DNA from: Saccharicrinis sp041595375 | Lineage (GTDB): Bacteria; Bacteroidota; Bacteroidia; Bacteroidales; Marinilabiliaceae | Assembly (NCBI GenBank): GCA_041595375.1 | Contig: JBFHKL010000213.1 | Span: 1 to 7,152, forward strand | Reading direction: 5' to 3' | DNA: 7,152 bases | Shown: piece by piece, positions 5,561-7,152 of the stretch | Numbering within the stretch: the stretch's first letter is position 1 | Layout of the letters: every line of letters starts with the position of its first letter | Program-made: the position numbers and the translations under genes | Notes under the pieces: generated by a model | What the model saw: the letters and a program-made list of their open reading frames with translations, nothing else | Databases searched by the model: none | What the model was told of the DNA's origin: nothing

Positions 5561-6676
5561 TTACTCAAAATAGTTCATGGTTTGATAACCGCCATCCTGC
5601 AAATACTTCTCTTTCCGCATCCCTTTAATATCGCTTTGCATCATATCGTCAATCAACATATTCAAATCGTATTTGGGCTTCCAATTTAATTGTTCCTGAG
5701 CCTTAGTAGGATCTCCAATCAATAACTCCACTTCAGTAGGTCTGAAATATCTTGGATCCACTTCCACCACACAAGTTCCCTTTTTAATTTGAAATTCTGC
5801 ATTGCTGCATGAAACAACATACCCTTTTTCCTCTTCTCCTTGCCCTTTAAATTCAAGAGTAATACCTACATTTTTAAATGCCATACGAACAAATTCACGG
5901 ACCTCAGTGGTGATACCTGTAGCCACCACATAATCCTCGGCTTTATCCTGTTGAAGCATCAGGTACATTGCTTTAATATAATCTTTGGCATGCCCCCAAT
6001 CGCGTTGAGCCGACAGATTACCCAGAAATAATTCATCCTGTAAACCTAAAGCAATACGAGCCACTGCACGGGTTATTTTTCGTGTAACAAACGTTTCTCC
6101 ACGAATAGGAGATTCATGATTAAATAATATACCATTACAGGCATAAATACCATAAGCCTCCCGGTAATTAACAGTAATCCAGTAACCGTACATCTTTGCA
6201 ACAGCATAAGGCGAACGAGGATAAAATGGTGTTTTTTCACTCTGAGGAACTTGTTGTACCAGACCATATAATTCGGATGTTGAAGCCTGGTAAAACTTTG
6301 TTTTTTTACTCAAACCTAACAAACGTATAGCTTCTAATATACGTAATGTACCAATACCATCAGCATTTGCCGTATATTCCGGAGTATCAAAACTCACTGC
6401 TACATGAGACATGGCTGCAAGGTTATATATTTCATCGGGTTGTGTTTCCTGAATAATCCTGATCAGGTTTGTAGAATCTGTTAAATCACCATAATGCAGG
6501 AAGAAATTTTTGTTATCCATATGAGGATCCTGATACAAATGGTCAATTCTATCAGTATTAAACATGGAAGAACGACGTTTAATACCGTGCACAACATATC
6601 CTTTTTTTAATAAAAATTCAGACAAATAGGCTCCATCTTGGCCTGTAACACCTGTTATTAAGGCAACTTTACTCAT
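5561..6676 (-). CDS. gmd: GDP-mannose 4,6-dehydratase
   Basis: Converts GDP-D-mannose to GDP-4-keto-6-deoxy-D-mannose, the first step to GDP-L-fucose and other 6-deoxyhexoses. It is a 371-residue extended short-chain dehydrogenase. Glycine-rich cofactor site GVTGQDGAYL is at residues 9-18, followed by HGIKRRSSMFNTDRIDHLY (30-48), a Gmd signature. Catalytic residues are Thr133 and Glu135 in ASTSELYG, and Tyr157 and Lys161 in SPYAVAK. Further Gmd hallmarks are NHESPIRGETFVTRKI (186-201), RDWGHAKDY (225-233) and DPRYFRPTEVELLIGDPTKA (307-326). Start ATG at 6674-6676. It lies 69 nt after the upstream epimerase gene and 101 nt before fcl, all on the same strand, so a shared operon is likely. No terminator is visible in the 69-nt gap. 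Confidence 0.98.
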   Translation of the reverse strand: MSKVALITGVTGQDGAYLSEFLLKKGYVVHGIKRRSSMFNTDRIDHLYQDPHMDNKNFFLHYGDLTDSTNLIRIIQETQPDEIYNLAAMSHVAVSFDTPEYTANADGIGTLRILEAIRLLGLSKKTKFYQASTSELYGLVQQVPQSEKTPFYPRSPYAVAKMYGYWITVNYREAYGIYACNGILFNHESPIRGETFVTRKITRAVARIALGLQDELFLGNLSAQRDWGHAKDYIKAMYLMLQQDKAEDYVVATGITTEVREFVRMAFKNVGITLEFKGQGEEEKGYVVSCSNAEFQIKKGTCVVEVDPRYFRPTEVELLIGDPTKAQEQLNWKPKYDLNMLIDDMMQSDIKGMRKEKYLQDGGYQTMNYFE

Positions 6677-6745
6677 AGTATATATTAATTTATGTTAGTC
6701 AATGCGGGATTAAAGGAAATAATTCTAGTCCATTTTACAAAATAA

Positions 6746-7152
6746 TTACAAATAATTCCAGTACCAATCGATCGCTTCTTTTAATCCTAACTTCACGCTG
6801 AATTGCGGATTATAGCCCAGCAAGTCCTTGGCCTTATCAATACACGCTAAAGAATGAGGCACATCACCCAACCTTTCGGGACCATAATGAATAGAAACGT
6901 TTTTAATTGAAGAATCGTATTGTGATAAAAATTCTTTGAGGTAATCTATTAACTCGTTTAAGGAGGTACGTTCGCCAAAAGCCACATTATATACTGTATT
7001 AATGGCATTCGGATTTTGCGTAACTGCAGCAAGTTGGTTGGCCTGAATTACATTTTCGATATAGGTAAAATCTCTGGAAAAGGAACCATCCCCATTGATG
7101 GTAGGAGACTCTTTTTTTACCAATGCTTTTACAAATTTAGGTATAACAGCAG
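6746..7152 (-). CDS. NAD-dependent UDP-sugar 4-epimerase, WbpP/TviC-like (partial, N-terminus beyond window)
   Basis: The last 134 residues of an extended short-chain dehydrogenase. The frame is open to the right edge, so the Rossmann domain and the catalytic Tyr/Lys are not seen. The fragment starts AVIPKFVKALVKKESPTING and continues DGSFSRDFTYIENVIQAN, then YGPERLGDVPHSLACIDKA and LLGYNPQFSVKLGLKEAIDWYW. This is the C-terminal pattern of WbpP/TviC-type UDP-N-acetylglucosamine (or its uronic acid) 4-epimerases, which make GalNAc-type precursors for O-antigen and capsule. Related UDP-glucuronate or UDP-glucose epimerases share much of it, so the substrate is uncertain. A TTG at 7121-7123 is an internal leucine codon, not the start. 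Its place ahead of gmd-fcl points to a surface polysaccharide cluster extending to the right. Confidence 0.85.
   Translation of the reverse strand, partial: AVIPKFVKALVKKESPTINGDGSFSRDFTYIENVIQANQLAAVTQNPNAINTVYNVAFGERTSLNELIDYLKEFLSQYDSSIKNVSIHYGPERLGDVPHSLACIDKAKDLLGYNPQFSVKLGLKEAIDWYWNYL

Noticed and set aside
5840..6267. Short frames on both strands inside gmd (5840-6031 plus, 6073-6267 minus)
   Set aside because: Both overlap highly conserved Gmd coding sequence and resemble no known protein.
7121..7123. TTG as start of a 125-residue small protein
   Set aside because: The frame continues upstream to the window edge with residues typical of the epimerase family (AVIPKFVKA), so this is an internal codon.
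1..7152. CRISPR array, tRNA/rRNA, insertion sequence or phage genes
   Set aside because: No regularly spaced repeats, no tRNA-like folds, no transposase or terminal repeats were seen; all long frames are housekeeping or polysaccharide genes.

Overview
The window is a low-GC segment of a Bacteroidota chromosome. The evidence is promoters of the TTG / TAnnTTTG type, a lipoprotein with a Bacteroides-like export signal (Cys-Gly-Ser-Asp-Asp-Asp), long 'Bacteroidetes-type' Gmd and Fcl proteins, and weak Shine-Dalgarno sequences. The presence of pyrI suggests class Bacteroidia (Bacteroidales/Marinilabiliales-like), but that placement is an inference.

Right part (7152 down to about 3777, all minus strand): the end of a surface-polysaccharide gene cluster. 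In transcription order it holds the C-terminal part of a WbpP/TviC-like UDP-sugar 4-epimerase, gmd (GDP-mannose 4,6-dehydratase) and fcl (GDP-L-fucose synthase). Gmd and Fcl together make GDP-L-fucose. They are followed by a small, very acidic, probably surface-exposed lipoprotein. The lipoprotein has its own consensus promoter just after the fcl stop and is closed by a strong intrinsic terminator (3777-3805). An 11-bp hairpin sits in the gmd-fcl spacer.

Middle (2553-3740, minus): a PatB/MalY-type PLP-dependent C-S lyase/aminotransferase directly downstream of that terminator. It converges with a plus-strand EamA/DMT-family 10-helix transporter (1553-2449).

Left part (1-1461, minus): the pyrBI operon for aspartate carbamoyltransferase, with the catalytic subunit complete and the regulatory subunit cut by the window edge. 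A 415-base gap separates pyrB from the transporter and appears to hold a long pyrBI leader. In order it contains a good promoter (1430-1461), two tiny overlapping reading frames, a strongly T-rich tract, an intrinsic terminator (1279-1304) and a second stem-loop (1240-1277), then about 100 nt before pyrB. This is the layout expected of transcription attenuation, possibly UTP-sensing as in enterobacterial pyrBI, and it is the most interesting observation in the window. It rests on sequence reading alone.
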